64,000 nt of DNA from RGIG2041 sp045537695. Its GTDB lineage: Bacteria; Bacillota; Clostridia; UBA1381; UMGS1253. The stretch lies in assembly GCA_045537695.1 (NCBI GenBank), contig JAZSQB010000038.1:62001-126000 (forward strand), in the 5' to 3' direction. Shown here piece after piece: positions 44,852 to 52,566 of this stretch (the stretch's first letter is position 1; the number at the start of each line of letters is the position of its first letter). The position numbers and the translations under genes were made by a program. The notes under the pieces were generated by a model that saw only the letters and a list, made by a program, of their open reading frames with translations, was not told the origin of the DNA and ran no database searches.

Positions 44852-44882
44852 AGAGCCGCATCCGCACGGCGAGAGCGGCTCT
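44852..44882 (-). repeat. Hairpin in the pgk-tpiA gap
   Basis: AGAGCCGC pairs with GCGGCTCT across a 15-base loop; on the minus strand it is followed by TTTAATTGTTTTT, which resembles a weak terminator. Confidence 0.55.
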
Positions 44883-44898
44883 GCATAATAAATGAAAA

Positions 44899-46092
44899 TT
44901 ATTTATCGTTTAATGCAACGATACCCGGAAGCTCTTTGCCTTCGAGGAATTCAAGCGATGCGCCACCGCCCGTGGAAATGTGGCTCATCTTGTCACCGAG
45001 ACCTGCCTGGTTTACAGCCGCTACGCTGTCACCGCCACCAATGATGGTGATTGCATCCAAATCAGCGAGCATCTGCGCAATTGCGTTTGTGCCCTTTGCA
45101 AATGTCGGCATTTCAAATACGCCCATCGGACCGTTCCATACAACAGTTTTTGCATCCTTGAGAGCTTCTTTGTAAAGCTCGATTGTCTTTTCACCGATGT
45201 CCAGACCCTGCCAGCCTGCTTCAATGCCACCGCGACCTACTGTCTTGTGCTCTGCATCGTTATCAAATGCGGTTGCAACAACCGTATCTACCGGAATCAG
45301 GAGCTTAACGCCCTTCTTCTCTGCTTTTTCCATCATTTCCTTTGCGTAGTCAATGAAATCAGCCTCAAGGAGAGAATCACCAACTTCTTCGCCGCATGCC
45401 TTCATAAATGTATAAGCCATACCGCCACCGATGATAAGTGTATCCACCTTTTCAAGCAGATTGTTGATGACGGAAATCTTGGAGGAAACCTTGGAACCAC
45501 CGAGGATTGCTACGCACGGTCTTGCCGGGTTGTCTACTGCGTTGCCGAGGTATTCGATTTCCTTCTGAATGAGGTAGCCTGCTGCAGCTTCCTTCAGATA
45601 CTTTGTCACACCTTCTGTGGAACAGTGTGCTCTGTGTGCTGTGCCGAATGCATCGTTTACGAATACATCTGCCAGGGAAGCGAGTTCTTCGCTGAATGTA
45701 TCCACATTTTTTGTTTCTTCTACGCGGTAACGTGTGTTCTGGAGAAGCACTACGTCGCCGTCGTTCATTTCGGCAACTGCCTTCTTTGCATTTTCGCCTA
45801 CAACATTATCGTCCGCTGCAAAAATTACATCCTTGCCGAGTTTTGCTGTTAAGGATTTTGCAACCGGTGCCAGAGAGAATTCTGGCTTCGGCTCGCCCTT
45901 CGGCTTACCCATATGGGAGCAAAGAATTACCTTTGCGCCATTATTCATCAGGTACTTGATGGTCGGCAGAGCACCGTTGATTCTGGTTTCATCTGTGATT
46001 TTGTCGCCGTCGAGCGGAACGTTAAAGTCACAACGCACCAATACGCGCTTGCCGCAAACCTGCAGGTCTTCAATTGTCTTTTTGTTAAACAT
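44899..46092 (-). CDS. pgk: Phosphoglycerate kinase
   Basis: The 397-residue glycolytic enzyme transfers phosphate from 1,3-bisphosphoglycerate to ADP. It has the substrate motif D-F-N-V-P-L, the R-I-N-G-A-L-P-T-I region with C-S-H-M-G-K-P-K-G, and the nucleotide loop G-G-G-D-S-V-A-A-V. gapA is not adjacent. Transcription probably begins at the promoter at 46155-46183 and covers tpiA, gpmI and possibly gyrA. Confidence 0.96.
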   Translation of the reverse strand: MFNKKTIEDLQVCGKRVLVRCDFNVPLDGDKITDETRINGALPTIKYLMNNGAKVILCSHMGKPKGEPKPEFSLAPVAKSLTAKLGKDVIFAADDNVVGENAKKAVAEMNDGDVVLLQNTRYRVEETKNVDTFSEELASLADVFVNDAFGTAHRAHCSTEGVTKYLKEAAAGYLIQKEIEYLGNAVDNPARPCVAILGGSKVSSKISVINNLLEKVDTLIIGGGMAYTFMKACGEEVGDSLLEADFIDYAKEMMEKAEKKGVKLLIPVDTVVATAFDNDAEHKTVGRGGIEAGWQGLDIGEKTIELYKEALKDAKTVVWNGPMGVFEMPTFAKGTNAIAQMLADLDAITIIGGGDSVAAVNQAGLGDKMSHISTGGGASLEFLEGKELPGIVALNDK

Positions 46093-46154
46093 TTTCCTAC
46101 ACCTCTCAAATAGTATTTATGAATAGTGATTCATTAACAAATCTAACCTTATAT

Positions 46155-46183
46155 ATTATATATGAAACACAAGCAAAATTCAA
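46155..46183 (-). promoter_or_regulatory. SigmaA promoter of the pgk-tpiA-gpmI operon
   Basis: On the minus strand TTGAAT (46178-46183) and TATAAT (46155-46160) with a 17-base spacer; the pgk start codon is 63 bases downstream. The -10 matches consensus fully. Confidence 0.8.
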
Positions 46184-46451
46184 GTAAAAATTTCTAAATT
46201 GTCATCTTTTTAACAGATTTATTTCTGACACGTTTTCATTTTGTCTTTTTGGGGATGCTTTTATACATTTTATAGAATTGTGATAAGCAATAAAAAGCGG
46301 TAACGGGAATTATGAAAACTTCAGATTTAATTTGTTTGTGTAAAATTAGGAACGTAGGCTTTTTGTGCAAAAATTCACAGTTTTTATGATATAATCTAAA
46401 AAAATGCGAATTTATTTTAAAAAAAATGAACATTTTTTAAACAAATAAGTG

Positions 46452-46480
46452 TTTACATTTTGCGCTGTATGTGCTATTAT
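46452..46480 (+). promoter_or_regulatory. SigmaA promoter with extended -10 for the permease pair
   Basis: TTTACA (46452-46457) and TATTAT (46475-46480), 17-base spacer ending in TGC, a classical extended -10, 115 bases before the start codon. Confidence 0.75.
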
Positions 46481-46594
46481 GTATTCATAAAAGTTCCAAA
46501 TTGCCAAAAAAAACGTAAAGTCTATGGGTTTTGGAAAGCAAATTTTCGTATCCTGTGTGGAACGAAGCATAAAAGAATAAAGGGAGGATGTCAC

Positions 46595-48178
46595 ATGGCG
46601 ATTGTTGGTGCATCGGGCGAAGTTAGATTGTTTGAGCCGCCTACAAAACCAAGAGCCAGCATGAAGAAGCTTAAGGCTGCGCACGAGAAAGCAACTGCAG
46701 ATCTGAAGTTTAAACACAGAATTGCAATGCGTTTCCTGCGTGTGGACTACAAAGAGGATCTTGCTGCTGCGAAGAAAGAGAAAAAATCTGCAGAGGAAAT
46801 TGCAAAAATCAAATCGGTATTTACCGAAACAATGGCAGCGCGTAAAGCGGAGTTTGAGGAAAAACTCAATGCACTTTTGACTGCACAAAAGGCGGAGAAA
46901 GAGGAAAAGAAGGTTGCTTTTGCGGAAAACTACAAGATTGACCTTGCCCTCTGGAAGCAAGAGCCGACAATTACAAAGGAAGAAGCGGCTGCATTAAAAG
47001 CAGAGTATGATGCAAAGCTTGCGCAACTTAAAGCGCAGAAAGCAGAAATCAAAAAGCAGAAAGCGGCAGAGTTTAGGGCAGCGAAGGCGGAGGCTGATCT
47101 GTCCGTACGAAAGCTTTCGCTTGCAAAGCTAAAGGAAAAGTTCAATAAACTGGAAGCGGACAATAACGAAGCAAAGCGTGTTGCTACACAGGCTTACGAA
47201 ACTGAAGTTTATTCCGAAGATAAATATTATAAGCTGCAGAAGAAGCGTAAATCTATCAATGCGATTTTACGTGATAAAGTTTTGTTATTTATGCTGATTC
47301 CGTACATATTGTTCTATGTTGTATACCATTATGCGCCGTACTATGGCATTCAGATTGCATTTAAGGATTATTCTATCCGTAAAGGTATCTGGGCGAGTGA
47401 ATGGGTTGGTTTTAAGCACTTTAAAAATTACATTGGCGGACCGTATTTCTGGCGTTTGGTGAGAAATACATTTATGATTAATGTATATAGACTGGTTATT
47501 GATTTTCCGGCACCGATTATTTTTGCATTATTGCTCAATGAGCTTCGAAGCAGAGCGTTTAAGACTGTGGTTCAGACGATTTCTTATTTGCCGCACTTTA
47601 TTTCTTCGGTTGTCATTGCCGGTATTGTTGTAAACTTTCTGGCACCGAGTGGGCTTTTAAATCACGTGTATGTTGCAGTAAAGGAATTCTTTACAGGTCA
47701 AGAAGCTACGCCGATTTTCTTTTTGGCAAAGCCGGAATATTTCCGTTTGATTTATACTCTGATGGGTGTATGGGCAGGTACCGGTTTCGGTTCTATTGTA
47801 TATAGTTCAGCAATTTCCGGTATTGACCAGGAGCTTTACGAGGCAGCAAAAATCGATGGTGCAGGCAGATTGCGTCAGGCACTCAGTATCACAATACCGG
47901 GCATTATGCCGACAATTGCGATTTACCTGATCGTAAGAGTCAGCCATATGCTCAGCGTTGGTTACGAGACCATCATCTTGCTGTATCAGCCGGTTACATA
48001 TGAAACAGCCGACGTTATGAGCACTTATTCCTACCGTCAGGGTCTTGGTTCTACGTCCGGTCGCCCGAACTATTCTAGTTCTACAGCAATTGGTTTGATA
48101 AATGGTACGATTTCGATGATTCTGGTAACAACATCCAATAAGATTTCGCGCAAAATTGGCGACGTAGGTCTTTGGTAA
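46595..48178 (+). CDS. Carbohydrate-type ABC permease (LplB-like, CUT1) with N-terminal coiled-coil extension
   Basis: The 527-residue product combines two parts. Residues 1 to about 222 are strongly charged (Lys/Glu/Ala-rich, few aromatics) and form heptad-like stretches, a probable cytoplasmic coiled coil. From about 227 follows a normal LplB-type MalF/UgpA permease with six helices and the ATPase-contact EAA motif E-A-A-K-I-D-G-A-G. Normal LplB proteins have only about ten to thirty residues before the first helix. The ATG at 46595 follows GGGAGGA; the open extension to 46460 lies in the promoter. It forms an operon with the next permease, but no binding protein or ATPase is beside it. Confidence 0.9.
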   Translation: MAIVGASGEVRLFEPPTKPRASMKKLKAAHEKATADLKFKHRIAMRFLRVDYKEDLAAAKKEKKSAEEIAKIKSVFTETMAARKAEFEEKLNALLTAQKAEKEEKKVAFAENYKIDLALWKQEPTITKEEAAALKAEYDAKLAQLKAQKAEIKKQKAAEFRAAKAEADLSVRKLSLAKLKEKFNKLEADNNEAKRVATQAYETEVYSEDKYYKLQKKRKSINAILRDKVLLFMLIPYILFYVVYHYAPYYGIQIAFKDYSIRKGIWASEWVGFKHFKNYIGGPYFWRLVRNTFMINVYRLVIDFPAPIIFALLLNELRSRAFKTVVQTISYLPHFISSVVIAGIVVNFLAPSGLLNHVYVAVKEFFTGQEATPIFFLAKPEYFRLIYTLMGVWAGTGFGSIVYSSAISGIDQELYEAAKIDGAGRLRQALSITIPGIMPTIAIYLIVRVSHMLSVGYETIILLYQPVTYETADVMSTYSYRQGLGSTSGRPNYSSSTAIGLINGTISMILVTTSNKISRKIGDVGLW

Positions 48179-48195
48179 GAAAGGAGGAATATGAG

Positions 48196-49092
48196 ATGGA
48201 AAAAACAAAAACAAGCAATAAAATTAAGCGTAGTGCCGGTGAATGGACATTTGATACTTTAAATATCGTTTTGATGCTGTTCGTTGCGTTTATTACGCTG
48301 TATCCGTTCTGGTACGTTCTCGTATCCTCTGTGAGTAATCCGGTATCGGTTGACGCAGGTTTGATTTATTGGTGGCCGGATATGTTTAATGTAAACTCTT
48401 ATTTGGAAGTGTTTGCAATTTCGAACTTCTGGTCCGCGTACAGAAACACGATTGTGCTGGCCGTGGGCGGTACAACTCTGTCAATGTTTTTTACAATTCT
48501 TACAGCATATCCGTTATCTAAGAAGCGTTTGTGGGCCAGAAACTTTTTCCAATTAATTATGATTGTCACTATGAATTTTGCTGCAGGCTTGGTACCGAGA
48601 TATCTTATCTTTAGAGCAACGGGCGTTCAGAACAACCACTTGATGTACCTGATTTCCACTTTGCTGACGCCGATGAATGTTGTTCTCGTTCGTTCATACT
48701 TCCAGTCTGTTTCTGGTTCGCTGGAAGAATCTGCAAAGCTGGATGGTGCGGGGGATCTTACAATTCTCTTTAAGATTTATATTCCGCTTTCTATTCCGGT
48801 AATCATGACGGTAAGCTTGTACTACTTCGTAGCTCGTTGGAACTCTTACTTCTGGCCAATGATTCTTTTCACAGATGATAGCAAGGTTCCGCTGCAGGTT
48901 GTGCTTAAAAACCTCGTTGTTGAGCAAAATGCATCGGATGAACTTGCGGATGAAACCGGCGCTATGAAAAAGAGTAAGCAAACGATTATATATGCAACGA
49001 TCGTTTGTGCAGCACTTCCGATGCTTGCAATTTATCCGTTTATTCAGAGATTTTTCGTTAAGGGTATCATGATTGGTGCTGTTAAGGGTTGA
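48196..49092 (+). CDS. Carbohydrate-type ABC permease (YtcP/LplC-like, CUT1)
   Basis: The 298-residue protein has six predicted helices and the EAA loop E-S-A-K-L-D-G-A-G-D. It resembles MalG/YtcP permeases, which pair with LplB-type ones, and it follows its partner after 17 bases, with AAGGAGG before the ATG. The encoded pair is therefore the membrane channel of an importer for an oligosaccharide or similar solute; the substrate cannot be told. A terminator follows, so the operon ends here and a shared ATPase of the MsmX type must come from elsewhere. Confidence 0.9.
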   Translation: MEKTKTSNKIKRSAGEWTFDTLNIVLMLFVAFITLYPFWYVLVSSVSNPVSVDAGLIYWWPDMFNVNSYLEVFAISNFWSAYRNTIVLAVGGTTLSMFFTILTAYPLSKKRLWARNFFQLIMIVTMNFAAGLVPRYLIFRATGVQNNHLMYLISTLLTPMNVVLVRSYFQSVSGSLEESAKLDGAGDLTILFKIYIPLSIPVIMTVSLYYFVARWNSYFWPMILFTDDSKVPLQVVLKNLVVEQNASDELADETGAMKKSKQTIIYATIVCAALPMLAIYPFIQRFFVKGIMIGAVKG

Positions 49093-49107
49093 TTTCATTT
49101 ACAAGTA

Positions 49108-49150
49108 AAAAATGGTGTTCACAGTTTTGTGAACACCATTTTTGTTTTTT
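49108..49150. terminator. Bidirectional terminator between the permease operon and the EamA gene
   Basis: AAAAATGGTGTTCAC (49108-49122) pairs perfectly with GTGAACACCATTTTT (49129-49143) over an AGTTTT loop, followed by T-rich sequence on the plus strand and A-rich on the other side. Confidence 0.92.
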
Positions 49151-49158
49151 TAGAGTAT

Positions 49159-50103
49159 TTAATCCTTTTTATAATTTACAATCAAAATACCGGCGCAGAT
49201 TAAAATCAACGTAATAATCAATTGCAACGGTGTAGCGGTGCTTGGCTCGGAGAGCATAACCACGGATAAAAGTACGCCGAATACTGGCGTCATAAAGCTG
49301 TAGATGGATACTTTTGAAACCGGATTGTGCTTTAAAAGCATGCCCCATACGGAGTAAGCGACTGCGGAGAGCGCTGCCAGATAGAGCAAAACGCCAATCG
49401 CTTTCAAACTGCTCAGCTCAATGTGACCGCCAAGTAACAGAGAAATGATGACCATAATGGCACCGCCGATAATGAATTGCCAACCGCTTATAATTACGGG
49501 ATCTTCATCCTTGGAATAAATTTTTACCAGGGAAGATGACATCGCGTAACAGATAGAAGAAATCAATGCAAAGCCGTCACCTAAAAAGTTAAAACTAAGT
49601 TCCAAGCCTTTTAAATTAATCAGAATTACGCCGGCAAAACCAATCAGGCAAGCAAAAATCTTTTTTAAAGTCAGCTTTTCCTGTCGGAAAAGCAGGCTGG
49701 CAATTAAAATAGAAAAAAACACGTTACAGCCGCCGGTGATTACTGTACCTTTTACCCCTGTCGTATAACTTAAACCTATGTAGAAGAAGAAATACTGCAA
49801 AACGGTTTGAAATGCGCTGACGGTAAGGACTTTATTCCAGTTGCGCTTTTGTGGCAAAAGAAAATTTTTTCTGCCAATGCTGTAAATCAGCACGGTCAGG
49901 ATGCCCGCCAGAGTGAAACGTACACCGGCAAATAAAATTGTTGAGGTGATTTTTTCAAAAGTCGGCATCAGGTCTCTACCCGGCATTGCCAGCGCGTAGC
50001 CGATTTTGATAAATGGTGTTGCGCTACCCCAAAGCGCACAGCAAAACATTGCAAGAATTGCCACGAGACAGGGATTGGTTAAAATATTTGTTTTCCTTTT
50101 CAT
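49159..50103 (-). CDS. EamA-family drug/metabolite transporter
   Basis: A 314-residue protein of the DMT superfamily with ten predicted helices in two EamA repeats; the second repeat is marked by the G-A-I-M-V-I-I-S-L helix and the P-V-F-G-V-L-L-S-V motif. It probably exports an amino acid or other metabolite; the substrate is not predictable. The ATG follows GAGGAG. It has its own promoter at 50133-50161. Confidence 0.85.
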   Translation of the reverse strand: MKRKTNILTNPCLVAILAMFCCALWGSATPFIKIGYALAMPGRDLMPTFEKITSTILFAGVRFTLAGILTVLIYSIGRKNFLLPQKRNWNKVLTVSAFQTVLQYFFFYIGLSYTTGVKGTVITGGCNVFFSILIASLLFRQEKLTLKKIFACLIGFAGVILINLKGLELSFNFLGDGFALISSICYAMSSSLVKIYSKDEDPVIISGWQFIIGGAIMVIISLLLGGHIELSSLKAIGVLLYLAALSAVAYSVWGMLLKHNPVSKVSIYSFMTPVFGVLLSVVMLSEPSTATPLQLIITLILICAGILIVNYKKD

Positions 50104-50132
50104 TTTTCAAGCTCCTCATTAATGATGCGATT

Positions 50133-50161
50133 ATCTTACCATACTTTATGTAAAATAGCAA
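50133..50161 (-). promoter_or_regulatory. SigmaA promoter with extended -10 for the EamA gene
   Basis: On the minus strand TTGCTA (50156-50161) and TAAGAT (50133-50138), 17 bases apart with TGG before the -10. The inverted repeat at 50166-50197 lies directly upstream. Confidence 0.62.
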
Positions 50162-50165
50162 CTGT

Positions 50166-50197
50166 AAAAGTGACATTAAAAATTTTTGATCACTTTT
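50166..50197. repeat. Inverted repeat next to the EamA promoter
   Basis: AAAAGTGA (50166-50173) and TCACTTTT (50190-50197), with an internal AAAAA/TTTTT stretch. It could be an operator for the EamA gene or an orphan terminator on the plus strand. Confidence 0.5.
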
Positions 50198-50376
50198 GTC
50201 GTCTGTATGTGGCAAAGGAACAATGTTTCAAAATGGACAAACAGACCCTGTAGGTGCGTATCTGATTTTATTGGTGGGCGCTTATTATGTTTTAATCTTT
50301 CGCCGTCCTTTGACCTTATACAAAATCTTTATTCATCCTCCAATATCTGCAAAAATTAAATATTTGTTGAAACTAT

Positions 50377-50444
50377 AAAAATAAATTGAAAACACACACA
50401 ATTTATGTTATTATATAGGAAAAGTGGAAAAAATAAATTGAAAA
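50377..50444 (+). repeat. Two exact 16-base direct repeats upstream of murT
   Basis: AAAAATAAATTGAAAA occurs at 50377-50392 and 50429-50444, a 52-base period. The first copy contains the likely -35 box. Function is unknown. Confidence 0.55.
50386..50414 (+). promoter_or_regulatory. SigmaA promoter of the murT-gatD operon
   Basis: TTGAAA (50386-50391) and TATTAT (50409-50414) with a 17-base spacer, 87 bases before the murT start. A second weak extended -10 (TGGTAAAAT) lies nearer, ending at about 50478. Confidence 0.65.
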
Positions 50445-50501
50445 TTTAAATTGAGCAGCAAAGAAATGTGGTAAAATAAACTTGTTTAAAGAAGGTTTGT
50501 T

Positions 50502-51845
50502 ATGAAAATCGGATTGGCTACCGCTGTATGTGCGGCGAAAATGACAATGCTTGCCTGCCGGATGATTGGCTCGCGTGCTTCGGCGATGCCGGGGCAGGTC
50601 GCTTGCCGCATTTGTTCGGATTTTATCGCGCAGATGGCAAAGCAGGTACGCGGCAAAATTCTGGTCACCTGCGGCACGAATGGCAAGACGACAACAAACA
50701 ATTTAATGTATACTTGTATCACACAGGCGGGGAAAAAGTGCGTTTGCAATAATATGGGTGCTAATATGCTGACCGGTATTGCAACGGCGTTTGTACGCAG
50801 TAGCTCTGTTTTCGGTAAGCTTGACGCGGACTTTGCCTGCTTTGAGGTGGATGAAGCTTATTTAAGACATGCACTGCGGGCATTTACACCGGATGTGATT
50901 GTCGTGACAAATCTGTTTCGGGACCAGCTCGACCGTTACGGCGAGGTCGATGCGACCAAAAAACTTTTGGAAGAAGCATTTGCGCTTGCGCCGTCGGCAA
51001 CCTATGTTTTAAATGCGGATGACCCGCTGACCTCGACGTTCGGCATCGGGAAAACCGCAGCGTATTACGGAATTGGTGAGCCGCTTTTCTTGCGCCGACC
51101 GCAGGAGAAAGGCGCGGAAGCGGTTTGCAGTCTGTGCGGGGCGCCGTTGGCGTATACGCATATTAGTTATGACCGCATCGGCAACTACAAATGTGCAAGG
51201 TGCGGCTATGAAAATCCGCAGTCGGCTGTAAATGCAAAACACATTGCGCTTTCGGATGGTATTTTGCATTTTGATATTGAAAATGTTATGCAGATTGCTA
51301 CGCCGGTAACGGGCGTTTACAATATTTACAATCTTTTGGCTGCGTTTTCGGCGATGCGCAGTGTCGGTATAGCGGACAGCGTTTGCGCCGCTGTGTTTAA
51401 TGCGCAAACGCCGGAGCTGGGGCGTATGAGCAAATTCAGTATCGGTGAAAAGGACGCTTATTTGATATTATCAAAAAATCCGGCGGGATTTAACCAGTCG
51501 GTGATGACGGTATTAAATGATGTGCGCAGTAAAAATATTTTGATTTCCATTAATGATGCGGCAGGCGATGGGGAAGATGTATCCTGGATTTGGGATGTGG
51601 ATTTTGAATCGTTCTTGGATTGCGGTATAGAGCGCATTATACTCAGCGGCGTGCGCTGTTATGATATGTATCTGCGTTTGCAATATGGCGGCTTTGCTAT
51701 GGACAAGGTAGAGGTGTGTCCGGAAACGGAAGCGGCTGTGGATGCCCTTTTGCAGGGAGATGCATCGATTGGGTACGCTTTGGTAAATTATACGGCGATG
51801 TATCCGACGTATCTTGCTCTGGAGAAAAAGGGAGGGGACAGATAG
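50502..51845 (+). CDS. murT: MurT, Mur-ligase subunit of the lipid II isoglutaminyl synthase
   Basis: The 447-residue protein is a Mur ligase paralogue with the ATP loop C-G-T-N-G-K-T-T-T and a zinc ribbon (C-S-L-C-G ... C-A-R-C-G-Y, about residues 209-230) inserted in the central domain, the feature that separates MurT from true Mur ligases. The C-terminal DUF1727 region has K-N-P-A-G-F-N-Q and D-G-E-D-V-S-W-I-W-D-V-D-F-E. MurT with GatD converts D-Glu of the stem peptide to D-isoglutamine. The ATG follows AAGAAGG; gatD begins one base after its stop. Confidence 0.93.
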   Translation: MKIGLATAVCAAKMTMLACRMIGSRASAMPGQVACRICSDFIAQMAKQVRGKILVTCGTNGKTTTNNLMYTCITQAGKKCVCNNMGANMLTGIATAFVRSSSVFGKLDADFACFEVDEAYLRHALRAFTPDVIVVTNLFRDQLDRYGEVDATKKLLEEAFALAPSATYVLNADDPLTSTFGIGKTAAYYGIGEPLFLRRPQEKGAEAVCSLCGAPLAYTHISYDRIGNYKCARCGYENPQSAVNAKHIALSDGILHFDIENVMQIATPVTGVYNIYNLLAAFSAMRSVGIADSVCAAVFNAQTPELGRMSKFSIGEKDAYLILSKNPAGFNQSVMTVLNDVRSKNILISINDAAGDGEDVSWIWDVDFESFLDCGIERIILSGVRCYDMYLRLQYGGFAMDKVEVCPETEAAVDALLQGDASIGYALVNYTAMYPTYLALEKKGGDR

Positions 51846-51846
51846 T

Positions 51847-52566
51847 ATGGACAAGCAATTGACAATCTATCAGTTATATCCCGATCTGATGGATGTTTAT
51901 GCAGATCACGGCAACGTGGCAGTTTTAGAAAAGCGTTGCGCGTGGCGCGGCATTGAAGCAAGCGTGCGTGCATTGCGTAGGGGTGAAACGCCGGATTTTG
52001 AAGGCGTGGATATTGTGCTTTTGGGCGCGGGGGATTTGCAGGGACAAAAAACGGTTGCCGGCTTTGGCGCGCAGATCGCGGAGCCGCTGAAAGCATATAT
52101 AGAAAACGGCGGCGCGATGCTTGCCATCGGAGAAGGCTATCAACTTTTGGGTCGCTTTTTTGAGGCGGACGGCGAACGCATTGACGGCTTTGGCATTTTA
52201 GATATGGAAAGCTATGCGCATGCGAATCGCCATGTCGGACATTTTGCAGTGGAAGCGGAGCTTGGCGGTGTGAAGACGACTTTGGTCGGCTTTGAACAGC
52301 ATGCAAGCAAAACGGATATAAAAAATCACAAACCGCTCGGAAACGTTCTGCATGGAAGCGGTAACGAAAACGGGTTTGATGGTGTGGTATATAAAAATTT
52401 GGTGGGTACGTATATGCATGGTCCGATTTTGCCGAAGAATCCGGAACTGGCAGACTTTTTAATCCGTGCCGCGCTTGAAAGAAAATACGGAGAATCCGAA
52501 CTTTCGCCGCTGGATGATTCCGTGGCGCAGGCGGCGCGTGGTATTGTGTTGGGGAGGTTGAAGTAA
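51847..52566 (+). CDS. gatD: GatD-type glutamine amidotransferase without the catalytic cysteine
   Basis: The 239-residue protein has the layout of GatD, the class I glutaminase that feeds ammonia to MurT. The nucleophile elbow, I-C-G-G-Y-Q in the family, here reads L-A-I-G-E-G-Y-Q-L-L-G, so glycine 95 stands where the cysteine is expected (codon GGA at 52129-52131). The late histidine is present (M-H-G-P-I-L-P-K-N-P, His191), and the G-F-E-N-H-G-G-R-like block is altered to G-F-E-Q-H-A-S-K. The ATG at 51847 follows GGGAGGGGA. It is an intact frame coupled to murT, not a pseudogene in appearance, so it is either non-glutaminolytic or uses another ammonia source. Confidence 0.86.
   Translation: MDKQLTIYQLYPDLMDVYADHGNVAVLEKRCAWRGIEASVRALRRGETPDFEGVDIVLLGAGDLQGQKTVAGFGAQIAEPLKAYIENGGAMLAIGEGYQLLGRFFEADGERIDGFGILDMESYAHANRHVGHFAVEAELGGVKTTLVGFEQHASKTDIKNHKPLGNVLHGSGNENGFDGVVYKNLVGTYMHGPILPKNPELADFLIRAALERKYGESELSPLDDSVAQAARGIVLGRLK

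Larger units (their letters stand above)
46093..46594. other. 502-bp divergent regulatory region between pgk and the permease genes
   Basis: AT-rich and without a credible gene. It holds the pgk promoter (46155-46183, minus), a short palindrome ATGAAT-agtg-ATTCAT (46119-46134) in the pgk leader, and the permease promoter (46452-46480, plus). A second extended -10 candidate (TGATATAAT, ending 46395) points toward the permeases. The stretch at about 46184-46380 shows nothing I can name. Confidence 0.6.
50104..50501. other. 398-bp divergent region between the EamA gene and murT
   Basis: It holds promoters for both neighbours (50133-50161 minus, 50386-50414 plus), an inverted repeat at 50166-50197 beside the EamA -35 box and a 16-base direct repeat at 50377-50392 and 50429-50444. 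A short open frame of 60 codons (about 50196-50378) lacks a properly spaced ribosome site and is not called. Confidence 0.6.

Noticed and set aside
44980..45852. 290-codon plus-strand frame over pgk
   Set aside because: It is antisense to pgk, unusually rich in cysteine and phenylalanine, and has no ribosome site or domain.
44905..46092. A gapA gene expected next to pgk
   Set aside because: The sequence upstream of pgk is intergenic with a promoter; no gapA motif appears in the window.
50196..50378. 60-codon frame with a hydrophobic stretch in the EamA-murT gap
   Set aside because: Start codons lack a properly spaced ribosome site, no promoter points at it, and I recognise no homologue; possibly a decayed remnant.
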